Assembly: GCA_026225015.1 (NCBI GenBank)
Contig: JAMFRY010000056.1
Location: forward strand, 1-14,659
Direction of reading: 5' to 3'
DNA: 14,659 nucleotides
DNA from: Alphaproteobacteria bacterium
GTDB lineage: Bacteria; Pseudomonadota; Alphaproteobacteria; Acetobacterales; Acetobacteraceae
The position numbers and the translations under genes are program-made. Position 1 is the first letter of the stretch; every line of letters begins with the position of its first letter. Below the pieces are notes generated by a model that saw only the letters and a list, made by a program, of their open reading frames with translations, had not been told where the DNA came from and made no database searches. Positions 7,539 to 13,992 of the stretch are shown piece by piece.

Positions 7539-7573
7539 CTTCTTTTCCTACATGAAAAGAAGTGCTATTTTTT
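7539..7573 (+). terminator. Intrinsic terminator of the DHA2 exporter gene
   Basis: CTTCTTTTC (7539-7547) and GAAAAGAAG (7554-7562) form a perfect 9-bp stem with a 6-nt loop. It is followed by a six-T run (7568-7573) a few bases downstream. It lies between the convergent exporter and IclR genes. The minus-strand side has A-rich rather than T-rich flanking sequence, so it works best for the plus-strand transcript. Confidence 0.75.
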
Positions 7574-8470
7574 CTAATCCGCAGGGCGCCTTCCGTGGGT
7601 TTCGCTGGTGATCGAGGCTGCCATTGCGCATAATCTCTCGGCATGGCGTTCGATCTCGACGATACCGAGACTGCTCGGAAAGCCCGAGATGACCAGCTGG
7701 AACTGGACGCTGCCGGTTGATGAAAACACTGGCGCGGCGATGTAGCTGATTCCGATTGCGCCGGCATCGCGAGGGTCGAAGAGTTGCACTTCGTTGGGTG
7801 TCAACTGCCCGACCAGCTCGAAAACGGACGCCCAGTAGGCGTGGTCGCGGACCCGGCCTACTGGCAGAACCGTCGCCTCCCGTGAGTGACTGACGTTGGG
7901 TCCGTTTGCCGCGAGTGCGAAGCCGCGGCGGCGGATCAGCGGAAATGAGGCAATGAGATGGTTGCGCGCCGCGTCAGTGAGATGTGCGGCGGCCTTGCCA
8001 ACATAGGAATCGATGACCGCCTCGCCGCCCCATGCGACATGGCAGAGCCCGACCGGCGGGACCAGCGGCCGGCGTTCGCCAACGCGAGTCAGACCGCGAT
8101 GCGATTGCGGCGTTCCCTCTTTCACCAGAACCAGAATCTCGTCCTCGATGACGGTGTTTGCGCTGCATTGCAGGTTTAGTTCCACCGCAAGCCTGGCAAT
8201 CTCGCGCCGCGCCACCTCGATGCCGCGATGCTTTTCAACCGCGGCTTGCCCGATTGCCACCATCGCCATGCCTAAAGAATAAGTCCGTTGCTTTTCGTTG
8301 CGGGAAAGAAAATGGGCGCTCGCCATGGTCGTCAATATCCGATGGGCCGAGCCATTGCTGAGCTTGAGATGGCGCGCGATTTCGGCCAGCGAAAAACGCT
8401 CGGTGGGATGTGCGGCGAGGAAATTCAGAACGTCCATCACCCGCCCAGTCGGGTTTGAGGCTTCCGGCAT
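7574..8470 (-). CDS. IclR-family transcriptional regulator
   Basis: This 298-residue DNA-binding regulator has an N-terminal winged helix-turn-helix at about 8-70 (VMDVLNFLAAHPTERFSLAE, then IARHLKLSNGSAHRILTTM, the recognition region, then YSLGMAMV). The IclR effector-binding domain follows at about 80-290, with the family features EDEILVLVKEG (109-119) and a C-terminal ISYIAAPVFSSTG near 241-253. GGGAG lies 8 bp before the ATG on the minus strand. It is divergent from two short-chain dehydrogenase genes across 107 bp, an arrangement typical of a local regulator controlling the adjacent operon and itself. The effector is unknown; IclR proteins commonly sense aromatic or carboxylic catabolites. 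It ends beyond the exporter's terminator, so it is unlikely to be linked to that gene. Confidence 0.93.
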   Translation of the reverse strand: MPEASNPTGRVMDVLNFLAAHPTERFSLAEIARHLKLSNGSAHRILTTMASAHFLSRNEKQRTYSLGMAMVAIGQAAVEKHRGIEVARREIARLAVELNLQCSANTVIEDEILVLVKEGTPQSHRGLTRVGERRPLVPPVGLCHVAWGGEAVIDSYVGKAAAHLTDAARNHLIASFPLIRRRGFALAANGPNVSHSREATVLPVGRVRDHAYWASVFELVGQLTPNEVQLFDPRDAGAIGISYIAAPVFSSTGSVQFQLVISGFPSSLGIVEIERHAERLCAMAASITSETHGRRPAD

Positions 8471-8528
8471 TCACTGCACTCCCATCCTCAACGAATGAAA
8501 TCCGTTGACTCTGCAACGAGATAAGCAC

Positions 8529-8567
8529 ATTGTTCCAAAAATAACAAATATTGTTCCAAAATTGGAA
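8529..8567. promoter_or_regulatory. Candidate IclR operator: two ATTGTTCCAAAA repeats 21 bp apart
   Basis: The identical 12-mer ATTGTTCCAAAA occurs at 8529-8540 and 8550-8561, exactly two helical turns apart. The second copy is also the left half of an inverted repeat, TTCCAA-AA-TTGGAA (8554-8567), that resembles the TGGAA-type half-sites of IclR operators. It lies between the regulator and the divergent dehydrogenase start, immediately in front of the latter's ribosome-binding site. Binding there could block transcription of the dehydrogenase pair. Confidence 0.6.
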
Positions 8568-8577
8568 GGATGGGTGG

Positions 8578-9417
8578 ATGGAGCGGCAAAGAGAGCAGAA
8601 TCTTTCCGGCAAGGTGGTGATCATCACCGGGGCCAGCCGGGGCGTGGGCAAGCAGGCGGCGCTGGATTTTGCGAAATGCGGCGCGCATGTCGTGCTGGCG
8701 GCGCGCACGGTCGAGGCTGACCCAACCCTGCCGGGGACGATCGGCGAGACGCTGAAACAGATCGAGGATTCGGGCGGGCAGGCAATCGCGGTAGCCACGG
8801 ACCTTTCCAAGGAGGAGGACCTGAAGCTCCTGGTTGCCGCCGCGGTCGAGCGGTTTGGCGGCGTCGATATCCTCATCAATAACGCCGCCGTGACCACGGG
8901 GGATATCTGGGGCAAACCGTTCCTGGAGCTTACCCGCGCGGAGTGGTTGTATCAGTTCGACGTCAATGTGCACGCGCCCTTCACGCTCACCCAGCTTTGT
9001 GTACCGATCATGGAAAAGCGTGGTGGCGGGCGCATCATCAACCTCTCGACTGGCAGCGGCGAAGTATTTCGCCAGCCAGAGGAGCTGCCCAAACTGGCGG
9101 CGGTCGGCAATTTCAGCCTGGCGGTGCCGGGCTATTATAGCAGCAAGCGCGCACTCGACCGCTTCGGCAATTGCATGGCGCCCCAATTCCACACCAAAAA
9201 CATCGCGATCATCAGCGTGCATCCGGGCCTCGTCTCGACGGAACTGGTGCAGATCCGGGTGAAGGAGCGCGGGCTGGGTACGAGCGTCGCGGTGCCGATG
9301 ACGGTGCCGGCGCGGATGCTGGTTTATTTCGCTGCTTGCGAAAACCCTTTTGAATATACCGGCCGGATATTCTGGGCCGAGCGCGAAATGGCGGCGTTGG
9401 GGATCGAGCTTGAGTAA
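8578..9417 (+). CDS. Short-chain dehydrogenase/reductase, first of a tandem pair
   Basis: This 279-residue cytosolic NAD(P)-dependent oxidoreductase has a Rossmann fold. The cofactor motif is TGASRGVG near residue 17, followed by NNAA and the active-site serine in NLSTGS. The catalytic Tyr-x-x-x-Lys is in PGYYSSKRALDRF, and HPGL follows. The C-terminal FEYTGRIFWAEREM is typical of the fold's end. The ATG at 8578 is chosen over an in-frame TTG at 8551, because AAGGA (8566-8570) lies 7 bp before it and the TTG falls inside the operator repeat. The substrate cannot be told. The second dehydrogenase starts 34 bp downstream, probably in the same operon under the divergent IclR protein. A decayed relative lies at 3801-3914. 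Confidence 0.92.
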   Translation: MERQREQNLSGKVVIITGASRGVGKQAALDFAKCGAHVVLAARTVEADPTLPGTIGETLKQIEDSGGQAIAVATDLSKEEDLKLLVAAAVERFGGVDILINNAAVTTGDIWGKPFLELTRAEWLYQFDVNVHAPFTLTQLCVPIMEKRGGGRIINLSTGSGEVFRQPEELPKLAAVGNFSLAVPGYYSSKRALDRFGNCMAPQFHTKNIAIISVHPGLVSTELVQIRVKERGLGTSVAVPMTVPARMLVYFAACENPFEYTGRIFWAEREMAALGIELE

Positions 9418-9451
9418 AATGCGATAGGCGAAAAATCCGAGGAAACATCAA

Positions 9452-10282
9452 ATGAAACTGCAAAAATATGGCCAAAAATATGGCCAAAAATATGGCCCTT
9501 GGGCGCTGCTGATCGGCGGCTCCGAGGGGGTCGGCGCCGCATTCGCGCGATTGCTGGCGGCGGACGGTTTCAAGCTGGTGCTGGTCGCGCGAAAGCCGGC
9601 GCCGCTGGAGGCACTGGCGGCCGAATTGTGCAGCCAAGGGGCAGAGGTCCGGGCCGTTTCTGCCGATCTCAGCCAGCCCGAGGCGCTGAATACGGTGCGC
9701 GCCGCGACCGATGACATCGAGGTGGGGCTGCTGATCTACAATGCCGGCGCCAACAATACGCGCGGGCTGTTCACCGAACTGCCCGAGGATATCACGCAAT
9801 CGGTGATTGCCATTAATGTGCTGGGGCAGGCCAATTTCGCGCGGCATTACGGGGCGCTGATGGTCAAGCGGGGAAAAGGCGGCATTATCCTTGGCGGGTC
9901 TTTGAGCAGTTATCTCGGCTCGCCGACGCTCGCGGCCTATACCGCATCGAAGGCCTTCAGCCGCATTTTCAGCGAAGCCCTATGGGCCGAATTGCAGCCG
10001 CTGGGGGTTGATGTGCTGCATCTCAACATTGGCTTTACCGCAACCCCCGCGATGGCCCGGCTTGGTCTGCCGATAAATTTGGCCGAATCGCCAGAGACTG
10101 TGGCGCGCGAGGGGCTGGAAAATATCGCCAACGGTCCGGTTTGGATTGTTAGTACCAGGGGTAATGTTGAACATGCGCGAAAAATTTCCGGGGTCGATCA
10201 TCGCGCGGAAATCGTGCGCACCAATGCCATCGTCCCGCGCGAAGAAACAGCCAGGGCTGCCCGGGAACACCAGCAGGTATAG
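9452..10282 (+). CDS. Short-chain dehydrogenase/reductase, second of a tandem pair
   Basis: This 276-residue classical short-chain dehydrogenase carries the cofactor motif GGSEGVG (23-29) and YNAG at about 106-109. The serine lies in GGSLSSYLGSP and the catalytic Tyr-x-x-x-Lys in AAYTASKAFSR. It resembles a different branch from its upstream neighbour (GGSEGVG rather than TGASRGVG), so the two are not a recent tandem duplication. The N-terminus contains three exact QKYG repeats (residues 4-15) encoded by a perfect 12-bp tandem repeat before the first beta strand. GAGGA (9439-9443) lies 8 bp before the ATG. Substrate unknown. It probably acts in the same pathway as the first dehydrogenase under IclR control. 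Confidence 0.92.
   Translation: MKLQKYGQKYGQKYGPWALLIGGSEGVGAAFARLLAADGFKLVLVARKPAPLEALAAELCSQGAEVRAVSADLSQPEALNTVRAATDDIEVGLLIYNAGANNTRGLFTELPEDITQSVIAINVLGQANFARHYGALMVKRGKGGIILGGSLSSYLGSPTLAAYTASKAFSRIFSEALWAELQPLGVDVLHLNIGFTATPAMARLGLPINLAESPETVAREGLENIANGPVWIVSTRGNVEHARKISGVDHRAEIVRTNAIVPREETARAAREHQQV
9461..9496 (+). repeat. Perfect 12-bp tandem repeat x3 (CAAAAATATGGC) in coding sequence
   Basis: Three identical 12-bp units each encode Gln-Lys-Tyr-Gly at the start of the second dehydrogenase. They are AT-richer than the surroundings. Because the unit is a multiple of three, gain or loss of copies would keep the reading frame. Confidence 0.95.
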
Positions 10283-10288
10283 GCTGTT

Positions 10289-10579
10289 TTAAACCTTCAC
10301 CTGTTGCAATCTGCGGTGGCGTACCCGGATATTTCCAGCTGGGCCATTGCCAGGCAGCCCTGGCGCGGGGCCGCTGATCTCGCTGGCGATGGCCTGCAGG
10401 GCGCAAATGCGGCGGTTGGCACGGTCAACCAGCGCCTCCGTGAGTGGCCTGCCGTCAAACTCCGAAAGATTGCTGATAACGGCGTCATTAAAGGCCTGAG
10501 CGCCCGGTTCGGGACCCACGAAACCGCCAAACATTGCCTTGGCATTGAAAAGCGTGTTTGCCAAAGTTGGTACCGCCAT
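10289..10579 (-). CDS. Small hypothetical protein, unrecognised (tentative)
   Basis: This is a possible 96-residue minus-strand gene beginning MAVPTLANTLFNAKAMFGGF, convergent with the second dehydrogenase (6 bp between ends). I do not recognise a family. The protein is soluble-looking, with a segment LTEALVDRANRRICALQAIA that could form a helix, and a Gly/Pro-rich tail. Third-position GC (about 63% by hand) is consistent with coding but not decisive. The upstream sequence has only a distant AGGG-like ribosome-binding site. A competing plus-strand frame (10304-10669) looks less protein-like. If neither is real, 10283-10683 is a 400-bp gap with no other recognisable content. Confidence 0.4.
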   Translation of the reverse strand: MAVPTLANTLFNAKAMFGGFVGPEPGAQAFNDAVISNLSEFDGRPLTEALVDRANRRICALQAIASEISGPAPGLPGNGPAGNIRVRHRRLQQVKV

Positions 10580-10683
10580 GATGATATATATCCCTATCTT
10601 AGAAGGCGTTTAGGTCTGAAGTTCGTACAGCCTATTCGCGTAACGCCGAGTCGGCACAATGTTAAGTAGTGTAAAGGGCCGAT

Positions 10684-11103
10684 ATGGCTGGGGTTCATCG
10701 GGGCCGGGAAATCTGGCGGCGTTTGACGCTCGGATTTGTCTTTTTTTGGTTCTTCCTTGGCGGCATCGGCCATTTCGCCTTCACTAATACCGAGATGTCG
10801 ATCATGCCGCCCTGGCTCCCGGATCACCGGCTTTTGGTGCTGATCAGCGGCGCGTTCGAGCTGTTGGGGGCATTCGGGTTACTGGTTGGAGTTACCCGCG
10901 CCGGAGCGGGCTGGGGGCTGGTGCTGCTGACGGCGGCCGTCACGCCCGCGAATATCAATATGTGGCAGCATGCGGCGAATTATCCGGCAATTCCATATTG
11001 GGCGCTCACGTTGCGCCTGCCGATCCAGGCGGTTCTCATGGCCGGCATCTGGTGGTCGACCCGTCCGGTGCGTGGCCCAGACGCTGTAAGAGAACACTTG
11101 TAA
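10684..11103 (+). CDS. DoxX-like small membrane protein
   Basis: This 139-residue protein has four likely TM helices (about 13-32, 49-70, 77-90 and 106-124). The pattern GIGHFAFTN...MPPWLPDHRLLVLISGAFELLGAFGLLV is what I associate with the DoxX-like family, whose members are small inner-membrane proteins of mostly unknown role, some linked to quinone or redox systems. AAAGGG (10673-10678) lies 5 bp before the ATG. It stands alone: a 50-bp gap with regulatory repeats separates it from the ribbon-helix-helix gene, and the gene to its left runs the other way. Family assignment is fairly sure; the function is not known. Confidence 0.8.
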   Translation: MAGVHRGREIWRRLTLGFVFFWFFLGGIGHFAFTNTEMSIMPPWLPDHRLLVLISGAFELLGAFGLLVGVTRAGAGWGLVLLTAAVTPANINMWQHAANYPAIPYWALTLRLPIQAVLMAGIWWSTRPVRGPDAVREHL

Positions 11104-11114
11104 AAAGCGTGGTG

Positions 11115-11155
11115 CCATCCATATACCATCCATACAGATGGTTTTTGGATGGTAT
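11115..11155. promoter_or_regulatory. CCATCC repeat operator overlapping the start of the ribbon-helix-helix gene
   Basis: CCATCCATATA (11115-11125) and CCATCCATACA (11126-11136) form an 11-bp direct repeat. GATGG (11137-11141) and GGATGGTAT (11147-11155) are inverted copies. ATACCATCC (11123-11131) is the exact reverse complement of 11147-11155. Closely spaced short half-sites on one DNA face are typical of ribbon-helix-helix operators, so this is probably the autoregulatory site. As RNA, the same 9-bp inverted repeat would pair over the GGA and AUG of the downstream gene. Confidence 0.6.
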
Positions 11156-11576
11156 GATGTCGGGTAAGGTACAGGAATTATGGCCCAAATCAGCCGATAG
11201 CGAGAAAATCACGATCAATCTCGGCTATGTCGATCTTGGCCAGATCGACCTTTTGGTGCGCGAGGGGTTCTATTCCAACCGCACCGACTTCATCCGCACC
11301 GCGATCCGCAACCAGCTCGAGCGGCAGAACGAAGCGGTTCGCCAGTCTGTCGCCCGGCACCGCCTGGATATCGGCATGCGGCTCTATAGCCGGCAGGATT
11401 TGGAAGAAGCCGCCGCCAGGGGCGAGACATTGCATATCCAGGTGCTGGGCCTCGCCATTATCGGCGCCGATGTCTCACCCGAGCTGGCAGCCCTTACGAT
11501 CGGCTCACTGCAGGTGCTCGGCGCCTTGCAGGCCAGTCCGGCGGTGAAGGCGGCGTTGAAGGGCCGGCTCCGCTGA
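11154..11576 (+). CDS. CopG-like ribbon-helix-helix transcriptional regulator
   Basis: This 140-residue protein (139 if the second ATG at 11157 is used) has an N-terminal ribbon-helix-helix DNA-binding domain at about 18-56. The beta strand is KITINLGYV, and the helices cover LGQIDLLVREGF and SNRTDFIRTAIRNQLE. The C-terminal region, LHIQVLGLAIIGADVSPELA, then SLQVLGALQASPAVKAAL, is a conserved extension of unknown fold in this subfamily. Readings that start further upstream run through the DoxX-like gene and are rejected. GGA at 11147-11149 serves as a weak ribosome-binding site inside the operator. It lies 24 bp before a PHB-depolymerase-type esterase gene. I recall such regulator/esterase pairs in other alphaproteobacteria, which suggests it represses the pair. 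Confidence 0.85.
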   Translation: MMSGKVQELWPKSADSEKITINLGYVDLGQIDLLVREGFYSNRTDFIRTAIRNQLERQNEAVRQSVARHRLDIGMRLYSRQDLEEAAARGETLHIQVLGLAIIGADVSPELAALTIGSLQVLGALQASPAVKAALKGRLR

Positions 11577-11600
11577 TCTTTTTTCAAGGAAGGACTTACC

Positions 11601-12701
11601 ATGAATAAATTTCCTGCGATTGATATGGCAGGGGCGCTGCGCCTTACCCGCCAGGGGCGGCTTAAGGAAGCCGTGGCGTTGCTGCGCGGCAAAATGGCCG
11701 CGCCGCCGCCAGGTGAAAAACCGGGTGAAAAGCTGGGCGCAAGCGGGCTGCAATTTGTGGATCATGTGTTCGATGGTTTGGCGCTGCATGCCGGGCGCAT
11801 TCTCAAAGTACCGTTTGGGCCTGCCGAAGACAAACAACCCGAGCTCGAGCCGCAGGGTTCGCGATTCGAGACGCGTAGCTTCGCCAATGCGGCCGGAAGC
11901 CGGAACTACAAGCTGTTCATTCCAAGCTCCTATAGCGGCCAGGCCATGAGGCTGGTCGTCATGCTGCATGGCTGCACGCAATCGCCGGATGATTTTGCGG
12001 CCGGCACGCGGATGAACGATCTGGCGGAGGCGCAAGGATTTCTGGCCGCCTATCCGGAGCAGTCACGCAGCGCGAACGTCACCAAATGCTGGAACTGGTT
12101 CAATGCCGCCAATCAACGGCGCGATCAGGGCGAGGCGTCATTGATTGCAGGAATCACAAGGCAGGTAATGGTTGATTTCAATGTGCTGCCCGGCGGGGTT
12201 TATGTCGCCGGGCTTTCCGCGGGGGGTGCTGCGGCCGCCATCATGGGCTCGGAATATCCAGAGCTTTACGCTGCGATCGGCGTACATTCGGGACTCGCCT
12301 GCGGCGCCGCCGCCGACCTACCCTCCGCCATGAACGCGATGAAAAACGGCGCGCCGCCGAAGGCCGGGAAATCGAACGGGTTGGCTCAGGCGATACCGGC
12401 TATCGTGTTTCACGGCGATCGGGACAACATGGTTAATGTTGCGAACGAAAAACAAGTAGTCCAGCAGGCGAAAGGCGGCGCCGAGTTGCGGGCAGAAGTC
12501 AGGAAAGGCGAGGCAGCGGGAATGCGCTATACCCGCACTGTTTTCACCGACAGCAGCGGGCGCGACGTATTGGAAGAATGGTTGCTGCACGGCGCGGGGC
12601 ATGCCTGGTCCGGCGGCAGCAAAGCTGGCTCTTTTGCGGACCCGCATGGTCCGGATGCCAGCTGCGAGATGGTGCGGTTCTTTTTCTCGCAGCCGGCTTG
12701 A
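11601..12701 (+). CDS. PHB-depolymerase-family esterase (LpqC-like)
   Basis: This 366-residue alpha/beta hydrolase of the poly(3-hydroxybutyrate) depolymerase/feruloyl-esterase type hydrolyses ester bonds of polyhydroxyalkanoate oligomers or other short esters. The oxyanion loop is MLHGCTQ (121-127) and the nucleophile is S206 in GLSAGG. The acid is probably D275 in HGDRDNMV, and the base is H334 in HGAGHAWSGG. CWNWF (163-167) is a family landmark. The N-terminus (MNKFPAIDMAGALRLTRQGR) is not a signal peptide, so the enzyme is likely cytoplasmic, fitting turnover of stored polymer rather than external polymer. AAGGAAGGA ends 6 bp before the ATG. It is likely co-transcribed with the preceding regulator. 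No phaC, phaA, phaB or phasin gene is in the window. Confidence 0.9.
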   Translation: MNKFPAIDMAGALRLTRQGRLKEAVALLRGKMAAPPPGEKPGEKLGASGLQFVDHVFDGLALHAGRILKVPFGPAEDKQPELEPQGSRFETRSFANAAGSRNYKLFIPSSYSGQAMRLVVMLHGCTQSPDDFAAGTRMNDLAEAQGFLAAYPEQSRSANVTKCWNWFNAANQRRDQGEASLIAGITRQVMVDFNVLPGGVYVAGLSAGGAAAAIMGSEYPELYAAIGVHSGLACGAAADLPSAMNAMKNGAPPKAGKSNGLAQAIPAIVFHGDRDNMVNVANEKQVVQQAKGGAELRAEVRKGEAAGMRYTRTVFTDSSGRDVLEEWLLHGAGHAWSGGSKAGSFADPHGPDASCEMVRFFFSQPA

Positions 12702-12730
12702 GGTAAGTTTCCGCGCTCGGTAAGGGGCAC

Positions 12731-13918
12731 ATGATGATCGGCCGAAGGTTACGCGGCGCACTCTACATTATTGGTCTGCTGCTGATCTGCTGGCCGCAAC
12801 ATTTGGCTCAGGCTGCCACCTTGCTTACCGGTGTGAACATCGTCAACCCGATGCGCGCTGGTCTGGCGTCGCGCACGGCGTTGATTGGCCAATTGCGAAC
12901 GGCAGGTGTTCATACGGTGCGCTGCGCCATCACGAACGACGCGGATGGGATTGCTTTTGCCAGGGCGCTTTATGCGGCCGGCATAAAAATGGACCTCATC
13001 GTATCACCGCAATACGCCCTGGAGGCGCCCAGCCGGCCTTACAACCCGGCGGACTATCCGGGCATGTGGGGAGGCCATCCCTTAACTGCGGCCGATCCCG
13101 CACGCTCGAAAGCAGCGTTTCAGTCGCTGATCGGCAAGCTCGATTCCGCCAGGGTGGTTCTGGCCGCGCTGGAGCTTGGCAATGAGATAAACTGGGCCGG
13201 GTTCAACCCGGAATTTCCGCTGCCGGGCGAAGGCAAGGTGTTCAACCTGGCCGAATTATCGAGCGACCCCGAAGGCCGGCGGATCGCCGCGAGTTATTTG
13301 CAATATCTGAAAATCCTGGCAGTGTTGAAGCAGGTGCGCGACACCTCGTCACTGAACCATGCAACACCGATTATTTCTGCCGGCCTTTCACCGTGCGGCC
13401 CGGCGCGGACCGACCCGCCGGGTGCGAAGCGCGAGGATGCCGTGACCATTAATGCGACGCTGCAATTTTTGCGCGCGCATGGGCTGGATCGGTATGTCGA
13501 TGCCTATGGGGTGCATATCTATCCCTGGCAGAAAACCGCCCGCGCTCGCGCCGAGGCGATCGACGCGCAGGATGTGACCGAATGTGGCCTCGGCGGCAAG
13601 CCCTGCTGGGTCACCGAGTGGGGGTTTGACAACAAGGACCTTTCCTGCCCGGCAAATGACGCCGCGCGCGCCGCTTTGACTGAGGAGACAATGCAAACAT
13701 TCAGAAACCTGGCGGAAGCAGGCCGGGTTTTGGCGGTCATCTATTTTTCCTGGGACAGCGATCCGTGGTCAAAACAAATCAGCCCAGGCACGGTTTATCG
13801 CTGCGGTGCGCTGACGCAGGCGGGGCGCGCCGCACTAGCACCTTGGTGGGACACGGCATTGAAAATGCCGTGTCCCACCAAGGTGCGTAGGAAAGGCTCC
13901 GGAGGGAGAGCGCAGTGA
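12731..13918 (+). CDS. Secreted clan GH-A-like glycoside hydrolase with repeat-derived C-terminus
   Basis: This 395-residue protein has a signal peptide (hydrophobic LYIIGLLLIC, cut near HLAQA/ATLL) and a TIM-barrel glycosidase layout. The likely acid/base is E152 in LELGNEINWAG and the likely nucleophile is E296 in CWVTEWGF. HIYPW (262-266) and FSWDSDPW (339-346) line the expected cleft. Cysteines at 222, 285, 292, 306 and 358 suggest disulphides in the periplasm or outside. Family (GH5, GH39, GH53 or other) and substrate cannot be settled by eye. AAGGGG lies 5 bp before the ATG, 29 bp after the esterase gene, so it may be co-transcribed. Residues 370-395 are encoded by a palindrome and the edge of a REP pair, so the native stop was probably near residue 370. 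Confidence 0.8.
   Translation: MMIGRRLRGALYIIGLLLICWPQHLAQAATLLTGVNIVNPMRAGLASRTALIGQLRTAGVHTVRCAITNDADGIAFARALYAAGIKMDLIVSPQYALEAPSRPYNPADYPGMWGGHPLTAADPARSKAAFQSLIGKLDSARVVLAALELGNEINWAGFNPEFPLPGEGKVFNLAELSSDPEGRRIAASYLQYLKILAVLKQVRDTSSLNHATPIISAGLSPCGPARTDPPGAKREDAVTINATLQFLRAHGLDRYVDAYGVHIYPWQKTARARAEAIDAQDVTECGLGGKPCWVTEWGFDNKDLSCPANDAARAALTEETMQTFRNLAEAGRVLAVIYFSWDSDPWSKQISPGTVYRCGALTQAGRAALAPWWDTALKMPCPTKVRRKGSGGRAQ
13838..13886. repeat. Perfect 23-bp-arm palindrome with a 3-nt loop
   Basis: The arm from 13838 to 13860 (GCACCTTGG...CGGCATT) is the exact reverse complement of 13864-13886; the loop is GAA. It lies inside the 3' end of the glycosidase gene, and both strands read the near-identical peptide APWWDTA-x-x-MPCPTKV. 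The RNA hairpin would be very stable. It is contiguous with the REP pair to its right. Confidence 0.95.
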
Positions 13919-13980
13919 AGCCCATCTTTCTGTCGCAACGGCGGGAATCGATGGGCTTCACTGCGCTCTGGCCACCCTAC
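13887..13980. repeat. Inverted pair of GTAG-class REP repeats (REPIN/BIME-like)
   Basis: One REP begins GTAGG at 13887 and the other ends CCTAC at 13980. Their inner arms, 13907-13926 (AGAGCGCAGTGAAGCCCATC) and 13950-13969, are exact 20-bp reverse complements around a 23-nt spacer. This is the form moved by RAYT (TnpA-REP) transposases. The right copy matches the single REP at 3919-3949. It lies between the convergent glycosidase and EAL genes and may act as a two-way terminator or mRNA-end stabiliser. Confidence 0.8.
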
Positions 13981-13992
13981 GATCCTGCGGTG

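Noticed and set aside
8505..8534. TTGACT as a -35 box for the dehydrogenase operon
   Set aside because: No acceptable -10 hexamer lies 16-18 bp downstream (CATTGT at best), so no promoter is claimed.
8551..8577. TTG start for the first dehydrogenase
   Set aside because: It has no ribosome-binding site and lies inside the operator repeat; the ATG at 8578 has AAGGA at good spacing.
10304..10669. 121-codon plus-strand frame opposite the small hypothetical gene
   Set aside because: Its composition (Trp/Arg/His scattered, no domain) looks like a shadow, and it runs into the region upstream of the DoxX-like gene.
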